A stretch of DNA of 64,000 nt from Hemerocallis citrina (GCA_017893485.1 CM030362.1:257218744-257282743), one strand, 5' to 3'; counted from the stretch's first letter, positions 47,090 to 58,485 are shown. Notes: generated by a model not told the origin, from the sequence alone. Program-made: numbers and translations.

Positions 47090-47241
47090 TCAGGTTTGAC
47101 TAATGTATTAGTTGCCTAATATATTAGACAAGCTTGGCTCGAACTGGAATCTGCGCAACATTTCACCAACCATACATGCAAAATTGAATCATGACACCAA
47201 CTCAGAATCTGGATGCTAACTGTTTTCGGTTTGTGCAGACT

Positions 47242-48437
47242 ATGGCTCGTAAAGGTTCTACCTCTGAATCTCAAGCTGATCCGATTGAGGCTGTCACTGC
47301 TGTGCTGGAGCGGCTGATTAATCAGCAGCAAAACCACAGTGATCTGGTGATGGCTGCACTTGAAGCTGCTCGGGTTCCGCCTCCTGTTGTGCCTGTGCAG
47401 GCAATTCTTCCGCCTCGCCCAGGGACGGTTACGGACTTTATGAGGCTGCATCCCGATCGTTTTTCCGGCACTGAGACGCCTTTGGAGGCTGAGCAGTTGC
47501 TGATCCGGACTGAGCATTTGTTGGCAGCAGCTCGCGTTGCAGAGGCTGATCGGGTGGACGTTGTTTCCATCCAGTTGGAGGATTTAGCGCATATCTGGTG
47601 GATGGCTGAGTCTGAGCGCCTGGTAAAGCCTATTGCTTGGGCTACCTTTACTCGGGGATTCTTGGAGAAGTTCTTCCTCAACAGTACTCGGGTTGAGATG
47701 GAACAGCAATTCCTGGCCCTAAAACAGGTTAAGTCATTGTTCAATTCTGGATTTGTTACAATATTGCATGGATAATTATGAATGTTGTAACATGAACTTC
47801 TTGCAATAGGGTTCCAGGACAGTGGATGAGTACGCTGCTGAGTTTACGAGGCTTAGCCGCTTCGCTGTCGTTCTTGTGGCAACCGAAGAGGATAGGGCTC
47901 GCTGGTTCACTAATGGTCTTGAGCAGGATATCAAGAGGCATCTGGTCTCTCTTCGTCTGTGTACTTATGCTGAGGCCCTTGAAGCATCTCGAGCTCAGGA
48001 GCAGGCTCATGGTGATTCGTCCCTTTCTCAGCGGGCTGTACCGCATTCTACTGCTAGGTCTGGTGGTCCTATCCGGAGGCCTGTTCCCCCCCATCCAGTC
48101 AGGGCAACTCCTTACTCTGCTGCTGGTTCTCAGAGGAATGCTTACTGTGACTTCTGTCGTTTGCCTGGGCATGTCGCAAGGAATGTAGGCGCACCAATCG
48201 CCGATGCTTTAGGTGTGGTTCTACTGAGCATGGAGTGCGAGATTGTCCCCAAGCATTTCAACCGACGGCTTTTCCAGCAGGGGTCCTAATCAGCAGGCAG
48301 GTCCAGCTCGTGGCCCAGTTAGGCCACCACTTCCTCCTCAACGCTAGATTGTCGGTCAAGGGACCGCTGTTCCGAGGAGAGGTCAAGCTTTCAACTTGAC
48401 TGCCGCAGATGCTGAGACTGCTGAAGAGTTGTGGCAG
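47242..48437 (+). pseudogene. gag: Tekay-3 Gag, two exons (47242-47727 and 47810-48437)
   Basis: The ATG at 47242 follows an acceptor-like GGTTTGTGCAG by three bases. Exon 1 covers the N-terminal half of the capsid domain (WWMAESERL, FLEKFFLNS) up to FLALKQ. An 82-base insertion with GT-AG ends follows; then the conserved GSRTVDEYAAEF continues in phase. Exon 2 holds two zinc knuckles of CX2CX4HX4C type near 48147-48270. Lesions: one-base deletion just after the first knuckle begins (near 48180), a TAG near 48346, and probably one base lost at the 3' exon edge. The gene is nearly complete. Confidence 0.85.
47728..47809 (+). other. Candidate intron inside Tekay-3 gag (82 nt)
   Basis: AAAACAG|GTTAAG to CTTGCAATAG|GGTTCC, T-rich, with an in-frame stop. 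It falls exactly between the Q and G of the LKQG motif that is contiguous in Tekay-1 and Tekay-2. Phase 0. Confidence 0.8.
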
Positions 48438-48583
48438 GTATATTTATTTGTTTTATTGCTTGATGTTTTGTTCCTTTATTTGTTCCCTTAGCGTTGCTTT
48501 GCTTCTTTGCTTTGTTTCCCTGCATTGTTGTCCCCCCCTCACCCTTGGTCTTCTATGCTTTTCCTTGATTTGATTTATGCTAG
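48438..48583 (+). other. Candidate gag-protease intron of Tekay-3 (146 nt)
   Basis: GTGGCAG|GTATAT to GATTTATGCTAG|GTATC, very T-rich. The acceptor position is twelve residues before the FD of the protease active site, exactly as in Tekay-1. The phase fits if one base has been lost at the donor side. Confidence 0.65.
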
Positions 48584-51500
48584 GTATCATCCTTGTTTGT
48601 TCTTTTCCTGCATATGTTCTCTTTGATTCTGGGGCAACCCATTCTTTTGTCTCCTCTCGATTTGTCGCTCGTCATCAGTTAGAATGCAGCAACATGTCAG
48701 AGGCTTGGAACATCATGACAGGTGGTGGAGTAGTCAGTTGTTCTCGGGAGTGCAGGCAATGTTCCGTTACTATTGGAGATGCAGATTTCAAAGCCAACCT
48801 GATTATAATTGGAAGTTCAGAATTCGATGTCATTCTTGGTATGGAATAGTTGGGAGAAGCCCATGCCTTTATTGATTGCCGTGCCAAAAAAGTTGTCTTT
48901 AGAATTCCAAATCGGGCAGAATTTGAGTTCCATGCCGGAGAATCTTCTCTTGGTCGAGCAAAGACTGCAGTTGAGCAGGTGGATTGTGCAATGGAATTGC
49001 AATCAGGCTGTGAGGCTGCGCCTCTTGTCGTTCGGGATTTCTTGGATATTTTTCCAGATGAATTGCCTGGCTTACCCTCTGATAGAAAAGTGGAGTTTGG
49101 TATTGATGTTCAGCCTAGAACAGAACCGATATCGAAGGCTCCTTATAGGATGGCACCGGTTGAGCTGGCAGAGCTTAAGGTGCAGATTCAGAAGTTGCTT
49201 GATTTGGGTTTCATCAGACCCAGTGTTTCGCCTTGGGGTGCTCCAGTCCTTTTTGTTGATAAGAAGGATGGAAGTCGTCGGATGTGCATGGATTACCGAG
49301 AGCTGAACAGAGTTACGGTGAAGAATCGGTATCCTTTGCTCAGGATTGATGGGTTGTTTGATCAGTTGAGTGGGGCTTCTGTTTTCTCGAAGTTGGATCT
49401 TCGTTCTGGATATCACCAAGTTAAGGTGAAGGCTGCAGATATACCGAAGACTGCTTTCAGGACTAGATACGGGCACTATGAGTATCTTGTGATGCCGTTC
49501 GGAGTCACGAATGCACCGGCTGTATTCATGAGTCTTATGAACCGGGTGTTCTCGCAGTATTTGGATAAGTTTGTGGTGGTCTTCATTGATGATATTTTGG
49601 TGTATTCTAAGAATCGGAAAGATCATGCTGAGCATCTTAGAGTGGTTCTGCAGACTATGAGAGAGCATCAACTCTATGGAAAATTGAGCAAGTGCGAGTT
49701 TTGGCTCGACAGAATTTCTTTCTTGGGGCACATTGTTTCTGGCGATGGTATTTCGGTGGATCCTGCCAAGATTGAAGCTGTGAAGGATTGGCCTATTCCC
49801 AAGTCAGTTTCAGAAGTCAAGAGTTTTCTGGGTTTGGCTGGCTATTATCGGAAGTTCGTTCAGGATTTTTCAAAGATAGCAGGACCTTTGACTAAATTGA
49901 CGGAGAAGGATCAGAAGTTTTGTTGGTCTGATGAGTGCAATGTGGCTTTTGTTGAGTTGAAGGATAGACTGACGTCAGTGCCTGTGTTGACTATTCCAGA
50001 TGGTTCAGGCGGATTTGTAGTTCACTGTGATGCTTCTGGTAAGGGTCTTGGAGCAGTTCTTATGCAGAAGGGTCGTATTGTTGCGTATGCATCAAGGCAG
50101 TTAAGGCCGCATGAGAAGAACTATCCTACTCACGACTTGGAGTTAGCGGCAGTGATTTTTGCTTTGAAGCTGTGGAGGCATTATTTGCTTGGAGACCGAG
50201 TGGAGATCTTTACAGACCATAAAAGTCTCAAGTACGTCTTCACCCAGAAGGAGTTGAACATGAGGCAAAGGCGTTGGTTGGAACTTATGGCCGAATACGA
50301 CATCAGTTTGCAATACCATCCTGGTAAAGTAAACTTGGTGCTTGATGCTTTGAGCAGGAGACCAGCGGTTTCGTTTCTTACTCAGCAGAAAGATCTCATT
50401 GAGCAGATGAGAAGGTTGGAGCTTGATGTTGTGTTGCCGAGTTCTGGTCGAAGTTGTTTGGCGCTCCAGCTGCAGTCGTCTCTTGTTGAGCAGATTAAAG
50501 AGGCACAGGTTAGCGATGTGCAGTTGCAGAAGTTTCGAGCTGAGATTGAGTCTGGTTCCAGGACGGACATGGTTATTCATGCAGATGGTTCTCTTCGTTT
50601 TGGTTCCCGGTTGTGTGTCCCTAAAGGAGAAGTTCGTCAGAGGTTACTTGAAGAAGCTCACCAGTCTTCATATTCTATCCATCCCGGCGGTACTAAGATG
50701 TATCGGGATTTGAGACTTCATTTCTGGTGGCATGGTATGAAAAGGGTTGTCGCGCGGTTTGTTTCGCAGTGTTTGATCTGTCAGCAGGTTAAAGCAGAAC
50801 ATCAGAGAACCACAGGACTTCTTCAACCGCTTCCTATTCCAGAGTGCAAGTGGGAACATATCACCATGGATTTTGTGACTGCTTTGCCGAGGAGTCCGAA
50901 GGGTCATAATGCTATTTGGGTGATTGTTGACCGTTTGACGAAGAGTGCTCACTTCATTCCTTTTCGTGTCGGTCAGTCTACTGAGAGCCTGGCTGAGAGG
51001 TATATGCAAGAGATTGTCAGACTTCATGGGGTTCCAGTTAGTATTGTATCCGACAGGGATACGAGATTCAGGTCTCAGTTTTGGGAGTCTTCAGAGCAGT
51101 TTGGGGAGCAAATTAAAGTGCAGTACAGCTTTTCATCCCCAGACTGATGGACAGTCAGAGCGGACTATTCAGATTCTTGAGGACATGTTGAGGTCCTGCA
51201 TGCTTCAGTTTGGTGGGTCTTGGGAGGAACATTTGTATCTGGTAGAGTTCTCGTACAATAACAGCTTTCAAGCTAGTATTAAAGCTGCTCCGTTCGAGGC
51301 ACTCTATGGGCGGAAGTGTAGATCGCCAGTTTGCTGGGATGATGTTGGCGAGAGGCAGTTGTTGGGTCCAGAGTTGATCACCAAGACAGTTGAGGCAGTG
51401 GTTCAGATCAGGAAACACTTGCAGGCAGCTCAGGACAGGCAGAGGCAGTGGGCTGATGTTCATCGCAGGGCATTGGAGTTTGCAGTTGGTGACCATGGTT

Positions 51501-51904
51501 TTCTCAATGTATCGCCATGGCACATTGTCATTCGGTTCGGTGGCGGAGGCAAGCTTAGCCCGAAGTTTATTGGACCGTTTGAGATTTTGGAGCGAGCAGG
51601 CAAGGTGGCCTATCGTCTCGCATTGCCGCCAGCTTTATCAGGAGTGCACGATGTTTTCCATGTCTCACAACTCAGGAGATATATCCGAGATGAGAGCCAC
51701 GTGATCGACTATTCAGAGTTGACCGTTAGGCCGGATTTGACTTGTGAGATTCCGCCAGTTGCTATTGTTGATCGGCGGGAGAAAGTGCTTAAGAACAAGG
51801 TCATTAAGCTTGTTCGTGTTGCTTGGAATCCTCACTCGCCTGGTGAGTCGACATGGGAGTTGGAGGAAGAAATTCAGCAGAAGTTTCCTCACTTGATTGA
51901 GTAG
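48584..51904 (+). pseudogene. pol: Tekay-3 Pol: protease, RT, RNase H, integrase, chromodomain
   Basis: Protease VLFDSGATHSFVS has an intact D-S-G. A TAG at 48847 replaces a Trp codon in the motif after ILGME. From 48850 a single frame of 765 codons covers RT ([10 protein letters not shown], catalytic FIDD near 49590), RNase H ([33 protein letters not shown]) and the integrase finger and first half of the core ([17 protein letters not shown]). A frameshift near 51085 moves to the next frame, which finishes the core (QTDGQSERT), GPF module and a chromodomain ([15 protein letters not shown]), stop at 51902. Only these two defects are visible in pol. Confidence 0.92.
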
Positions 51905-51986
51905 TTGCTTGTTGTTTTGGATTGTTTTGTTTTCTTGGGGTATCCTATGTACCTTTCTTTTTAATTTCGAGGACGAAATTTTCTTG

Positions 51987-52000
51987 TAGGGGAGTAGGAT
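51987..52000 (+). other. Tekay-3 polypurine tract
   Basis: GTAGGGGAGTAGGAT-type purine stretch directly before the 3' LTR. Confidence 0.75.
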
Positions 52001-55000
52001 TGCAACCCCTGTTTTTCACTGTTGGTATTTTTGAGGGTATTTTTCATTTTTGTGAATTAATATTTTCTATTGTATTTTTCGGAACAATAAATTTAATTAT
52101 TTTTATTCTCTAATAGTTTTCTGGTAGTTTTGACCTCCTTTTGTTGATTGTGCGGCGTTTGGCCGTTTTTCGACATTTTGAGCTCTTTTTCTCAATTTCT
52201 TGATCTCGTTCATGTATAAATATTATTTTAGGGTCATGGTGGTTTTTTAGGAGAGTTTTGACCAATTTGAGATTTTTGGCCCTTGAGGAGATTTTTAGGA
52301 GCTACAGGATTCATTGTATTTTGTATCCCCATTTGAAATCTACTTAATATCCATTACCCAATTGTATACCTATTGTTTCATATTGATATCCACTACCCAT
52401 TAACCCACATTTGATCTCCTATATATACCCCTAATACTAATTAATCCCTAACCCTAATATTTTTCTCTCTCCCTCTCCTATTCCATCCCGGCCTCCACTT
52501 CAAATACCCCCGGCCTGCCTTCTTCTACCCTAGGCCGACATCCTCTTCCCCTCTCTTGCCTTGGCCGACCACCCATACCTCCCCTCTCCATCTTTCTATA
52601 CTACTTCGCCTCGATTCTACCTCGTCTCTCCTTCTTCTTGTGGCCGGCAAGCACCAAACCAGCACCACCCCCCACCAAAACAGCACCTTTACACCTCTCC
52701 CCGCTGTTTTGAGTTGTGGGCATCTTCCGCTTTGGTTCGTGTGTCAAAGAGATCAACCGTTGGAGCGTTTTGTTCGTGGGTTTCGCTCGAAATCGCGTTA
52801 GAAGGCATCTTGCTCGTGGGTTTTCTTTGAAGGTTTGGATTCGTCGCGTTCGTCGACACCAAAAAGGCAAGTAACTTGTACTTAAATTTCTTAGGTTGAT
52901 ACAAGTCGAAAGTTCACACATAGGATAGTTTGAGACTAGAGACGACCAAAGATCATGTTTTTATTTGTGGGTTTCATCTCTATTGTTCAAAACAGGACAT
53001 AGATGACTTAGGACATGAAGTTTGATAGGATTATGCCTTAGGAACCACCCAAACGCTATTTTGATCGCGTATGTGCCATATTATATACCCGATGTATGTT
53101 TGAACGCCATATGAGAATATTTAGGTTTGGACATGTTAGGTACCCTCCATTATGACAATTGGACAATGGGTAGACAGCGTTTTGAATTTGGAAGAGTTTG
53201 GGTTATTTTTGTAGAAGTTATGATGTTTTGAAGTTTAGTTGAGAAATCTGAAAATTTGGATTGAACTGGATTGATTATTGTTTTTACCTAGATTAGAGTC
53301 CAAATCTCAACATGGCTATTTCTGAGTAAATTGTAGAGGGACGAATCTAATTTCTAATCCCACTAGTTTCACCTTGTTTGGAGTTTGTATGAATTAGTTA
53401 TGATTATTTTAGTAACTGTATATCGGTAGTTCCCAGATTCATTTTGGGGTAGATTTTATCACCAATTTATTTTCAAGATCCAAGTTAGACATAATTTCAT
53501 TACACAATATTTTGTCCAGTGTTTCACCATGATGTTAGGTAGTTCCCTGATTTTTGTAGTAATTTAAAGATAGTTTTGAGATATGCCTTACATCCTTTTC
53601 TATAGATCGCTTTTGCTGTAAACTGCGTGTAATTGTATGTTGAATGCCGTGTTCACCTTATTTCTAATTACTTTATGAATATTTCATGTGAGATATGAAA
53701 GTTGGGTAATTGTGTATACTTTCACCTTGTTTTGGCGGAAGTGGATTTTGATTAGCTGTTTGCAAGATATGCATGATTTTGTACATCGGTGTTGAAGAAT
53801 TCCAGATCCATCAAAACTGTGTTATGTGTTATTTTCTATTTTTTAAAACACATCTATACTTTCTGGAAAAATATGAAAATTTATATTTTGAGACTATACA
53901 TATAGGGGATTACCCAGGATTTTTCGTGGATTTAATTAATGACTTTGTATGCTGTTTTCATGTGGTTTAAGTTATTCCCCTGTTTTCTGGCTGTACATGA
54001 AAACTGTGTTGAATTGTGTTTTGAGTCGAGAAGTTGTGAAATAGCATATGGATTTATTATTTCTGTTAGAAGCGTGTGGAAGTCTAGTTTCCAGAACCTT
54101 CGACGGATCATGATTTGCATGTCTGTAGATCTTTGAATCGCTGTTTATGTACAGACTGGTCTTGCTGTCCTGTTTATAAACATATACCATTTTGCTCGTA
54201 TTTGTGAATGTTTGGTACCTATACTTGCTGATCTAATTCCCTGAGTTAAAACCTGATTATAACCTGTTAGTTTGACATCATGTAGTACACTCTCATGCCT
54301 ATTGATGATCTTAATAATAAAAGTAACTAAGCCGGGGTTTAAGGGAAGATTCTATTAGTGGAAAAAATGAAAATGTGTACTTGGAAGAGGACTAGTGTCC
54401 TACCTGCCTGTTTACCTGTTCCTGACCCTGTCTACATTGCTTCTTATGTAAGAAGGTGTAGAGTAGAAGAGAGCCACTGGTTCTGCCTGTTTCATGTACC
54501 CAAGTACGTTGCCCTATGGATTCCACTATGAAAATCTTACTAAGGGAAATTGTTTGTTGTAGCAACCATGTAGTAAAAACTGGGATGCATGTCGTGCTAC
54601 CTAGATAGTTAATAAAAAGATTAGACTTAACATAACCTGATTACCCTGATTATCATGTTTACCTGATACATGATTATCCTGTTACCTGTACCTGATATTC
54701 CTGTTACCTGTTTTCCTGATACTTGATACAGATTTACCTGATTACCTGAATACCTGATAATTATACATGTTACCTATTGACACTTGACATATGTTACCTA
54801 TACCTGTTAGTATATCCTGTGGTTAGATAGTGTCCATGTGCTTGTATCCTATTCTATTTGTGACCCAGACTTGCCATTGACGGGTACTGTGTTTTCTCTT
54901 TTCCTTTTTCCTACATTCGATGATTGCAGATTTTGGTGGACAGATTCAAAAAGGTACTGGTGGTTCGTAGTATTAGTTGCTGATTATTATTTCTGTTTCC

Positions 55001-55340
55001 TGTTAGAACTTTATTCTGTATTCGTGAACTTGATTTATTTCTGTACTTGAGACTTGAGTATTATTTATATTTGGGCGATGTAACCCACAATATTTGTTTC
55101 CAGACTCTGTTTTATTTGAGAACAAGATATTTGAGTTCAATTAATTCCTGTTGGTGAAATTATCTCAATAATGCATGTTGGTCCCACTCTTTGCTTCCGA
55201 CTGTGATATATATATTGACTCTGATATACTGCCTGTGATATGTTGTAAGATTTCTGAAACAGCTTAAGGATGATTATATTCATTCGCTGGGCTTGTGTTA
55301 CGTGCCCGTATTCTGTATTTTTGGGAAGCGGGGCGTGACA
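52001..55340 (+). repeat. Tekay-3 3' LTR
   Basis: 3340 bp; starts TGCAACCCC where the 5' LTR has TGTAACCCC. Otherwise the same features as the 5' LTR, including TATA box at 52420 and ACCTG repeats at about 54630-54810. Confidence 0.93.
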
Positions 55341-55345
55341 ATAAT

Positions 55346-55534
55346 ACGCTCGGCCTGTTTGCCTGGCAGTCTCCCGAATTCTCCCATCCTCCACTGGCTC
55401 TCAACGATGGTCTCCACTACGATCGAAGAGGACCCTACCATGGCCTTGCCTATGTCGATCGGAGGAACTTGGCTCGAGGTCGGCTCATGGGCGAGAGTAC
55501 GGAAGGTCTCCTGCCTCGAAGGAATGCTAGACAT
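55346..55534 (-). pseudogene. Tat antisense gene, N-terminal part
   Basis: ATG at 55534 (MSSIPSRQETF) opens the antisense gene of the Tat element; the frame runs to the Tekay-3 insertion point in a GKQAERII motif and resumes at 43719. Upstream on the minus strand are a CT-rich leader (55560-55680) and a TATA-like TCTATAGAG near 55680, which may be its own promoter. I see no signal peptide. Confidence 0.6.
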
Positions 55535-55826
55535 TCTCTAAAAATAAACTAAGTATGAGATTACCTTGATTTGACAATGATCGCCGGAAGAAGAAGATTC
55601 TCTCCTGGAGCTCCAGTGAGAGAAAGAAATCACCTGAGTAAAAAACTAGAGAGTGAGCAAATGAGAAGGGTGTGGAGCTCTATAGAGAGGGGCACATCAA
55701 CCGAGACTAAAAGGCCTCTAAAAGCGCAAAGTCCGGCCCATTGACCCCCAAACGACGAGAAATATGGAAAACTCAACAGACCTTTGACTGGTCAACGATC
55801 AAACGGTCAGCGTGCCACATGTCATT

Positions 55827-56868
55827 CTCCTGGACTTCAGGCAACTTGTGCCGAGCACTCTTGCCACCAACGTCCATATGCGAGAAAAAATTCTCCTAGA
55901 CTTCAGCAACGTGTGCCGAGCACTCTTGCCATCGACGTCCAAATGCGAAAAAACATTCTCCTGGACTTCGGCAACATTTGCCAAGCACTCTTGCCACCGA
56001 CGTCCAAATGCGAGAAAGAACTCTCCTAGACTTCAGCAACGTGTGCCGAACACTCTTGCCACCGACGTCCAAATGCGAGAAAAAACTCTCCTTGACTTCG
56101 GCATCCTGTGCCGAGCACCCTTGCCACCGACGTCCAAATGCGAGAAAAAATTCTCCTGGACTTTGGCAATCTGTGCTGAGCACTCTTGCCACCGACGTCG
56201 AAATGCGAAAAAAAATTCTCCTGGACTTCGGCAACCTGTGTCGAGCACTCTTGCCACCGATGTCCAAATGTAAGAAAAAATTCTCCTTGACTTCGGCAAC
56301 GTGTACTGAGCACTCTTGCCACCGAAGTCCAAATGCGAGAAAAAATTCTCCTGGACTTCGGCAACGAGTGCCGAGCACTCTTGCCACCAACGTCCAAATG
56401 CGAGAAAAGATTCTCCTGGACTTCGGCAACCTGTGCCGAGCACTCTTACCATCGATGTCCAAATGCGAGAAAAAGTTCTCCTGGACTTCGGCAACCTGTG
56501 CCGAGCACTCTTGCCACCGATGTCCAAATGCAAGAAAAAACTCTCCTGGACTTCAGCAACATGTGCCGAGCACTCTTGCCATCGACGTCCAAATGCGAGA
56601 AAAAAGTGTCATGGACTTCGGCACCGTGTGCTGAGCACACTTGCCACCGACGTCCAAATGCAGGGAAAAATTCACTTGGACTTCAGCAACGTGTGCCGAG
56701 CACTCTTGCCACCGACGTCCAAATGCCAGAAAAAATTCTCCTGGACCTCGGCAACCTGTGCCGAGCACTCTTGCCACCGACGTCCAAATACAAGAAAAAA
56801 CTCTCCTGGAATTCGACAACGTGTGTCGAGCACTCTTGCCACCGACGTCCAAATACGAGAAAATGCGT
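55827..56868. repeat. Tandem array, about 16 copies of a 65-bp unit, in the Tat 3' region
   Basis: Unit core: GCCGAGCACTCTTGCCACCG, ACGTCCAAATGCGAGAAAAA, TTCTCCTGGACTTCGGCAAC. Copies recur every 64-66 bases from 55851 to 56828 with few changes. The array is flanked on both sides by related copies of TGACTGGTCAAC, GGTCAACG and a CACGTGTC-like block (55785-55826 and 56868-56916), so the flanks were part of the amplified unit history. A further diverged copy lies at 56910-56975. Because 65 is not a multiple of three, long open frames appear by chance on both strands. Confidence 0.95.
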
Positions 56869-57084
56869 TGACTGGTCAACAGTCAATGGTCAACGCGGCA
56901 CGTGTCGCTCTCCTGGACTTCGGCAAGGGGTGCCGAGCGCTCGTATCACCGACCCCCAATGGCGGAAAAATGCTTGCCTCCCGATGCGCACTCGTGATCG
57001 GAGTGCTTAGATTGCGCCACGTCATCAGGCGGCGGATCTACCGTCTGATCACCCAGAAAATCGTGCCAGAGCTCCGATGAATGC

Positions 57085-57535
57085 TCCAGATTGCACCACG
57101 TCGTTAATAGCTAATTAATTCTTTTTTGTTTATTAATTCGAATTAATTATTTAAAAAATTGGGAAGATTAATTAAAAATTCTAAAAAAATAATTAAAAAT
57201 TCTAAAAAATAATTATAAATTTGGAAAAATATTTTGAGCTCCTAGAAAAATAATTAATGATTAGAATAATTAATTGGTGCTTTTTGAAACTATATTATTA
57301 CTTTGCAAAATTAAATAAATAATTCGAGAAATAATTAAAAATCTGGAAAAATCACAAAAAATCCAGAAAAATCTAAGAATAATTTTTGGCATTTTGCTAG
57401 CTCAGAAAAATACCGTTACACCACGAGCAAGATCCAAACTCCCTTAAGAACTCCGATAAAATCTCGTATGCCATTGAAACAGTAAAACTACTCCCTAAAG
57501 GCTGTAAAACACTGTCTTTAGGAGTGGAGGGCTCG
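57085..57535. other. AT-rich Tat 3' region before the LTR
   Basis: Strings of AATTAATTA, AATTAAAAATTC and CTAGAAAAAT blocks, partly repetitive, no coding potential. Ends in the purine-rich AGGAGTGGAGGG at 57520-57531, a candidate polypurine tract. Confidence 0.6.
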
Positions 57536-58082
57536 TGATATGGTTAAAAATAGGATTAACGGGCAACGATCTTAAAGTTCTCAGGGGTAAACGGTAATTT
57601 CACCTACAAACTGGATCTCTTCTTCAAAACCCAATAATCCATAAACGGATCTGTCATATTGGATACGGGTACCAACCCATTACAAACCAATTGAGAAGGA
57701 TAAAGAGAAATTTCAGATTCGTGATTATCCCTAAGAGACGGTTTTAACCACTTCTTATCCATCAACACTGGGAAGTAGAGATTTGTCCTTATCTCGAAAC
57801 GGGTCCCTAAGGGAACTATAAATACCCCTCTCCTCCCGTCGTAACAAGGTAATGAATCTTTTCCTACCTAAAGCTTTTTCTTAATCTTGGAGGTTACTGA
57901 CAAGAGCGTCGGAGGGTTCGTCGCTGGGATCCATCCTGGTGTATCGAACTTTGTGCAGGTTCGCGGTAGCAGAAAGGAACAAGTCAACACATTGGTGAAG
58001 GTCAACATGTTCGCTTTACTATTTTCCTCAAAGAACTCACAAATTCATCGGTTTGCTCCCACACCCGAAATCAGTAGCAACA
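57536..58082 (+). repeat. Probable 3' LTR of the Tat/Grande-like element
   Basis: Starts TGATATGG just after a purine tract, has a TATA box (TATAAATA at 57817-57824) and ends AGTAGCAACA, 547 bp. No second LTR is in the window, so the boundaries rest on TG...CA ends and context only; the true end could lie elsewhere. Confidence 0.45.
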
Positions 58083-58485
58083 CGCACCATATAACAAAAT
58101 GGCATCATTCGATACATAGGTAAGAAGCTTTCAAATGTCTAATTTTTTGTATGCACACATCTTATCACATTAGAAACATGATGGACGGTATATACCAATA
58201 AATAAAGATTACATTGTTTTACTTTATGACACCAAAATACTTCATGTTACAACAATTCTTGCACCTAAAAAAATTCAAATAAAATGGGCCCAAATCAATC
58301 AAATCTCATCTCATCTAAAATGTCTGATAGTATAAAAGTTTGATAATATAAAATAATGAATATGGAATTCTAATAACGAAGTTTTTTTGATTGACTTACC
58401 TAGTGAGGGACACATTTTAATGAGATATCAAAATAAAATTTTAATTTAAGAAATTTAATTTTCAGATTGAGTGATATTATTTAAA
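58083..58485. other. No gene seen; probable 5' part of the CACTA element
   Basis: AT-rich sequence between the probable Tat LTR and the TNP2 start. No CACTA terminal repeat is visible here. Confidence 0.35.

Larger units (their letters stand above)
43725..55340 (+). mobile_element. Tekay-3: Tekay chromovirus with introns in gag
   Basis: LTRs 43725-47066 and 52001-55340 (3342 and 3340 bp), perfect 5-bp target duplication ATAAT (43720-43724 and 55341-55345), primer site, gag, pol with chromodomain, polypurine tract. LTRs are almost identical by eye, and coding lesions are few, so this is one of the youngest retroelements here. It is a different subfamily from Tekay-1/2: LTR sequence differs, there is no pre-gag ORF, and gag has two zinc knuckles. 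Confidence 0.94.

Noticed and set aside
55812..57080. Long open frames (up to about 250 codons) on both strands
   Set aside because: They are produced by the 65-bp tandem array, whose unit length cycles through all frames; no start context, no similarity.
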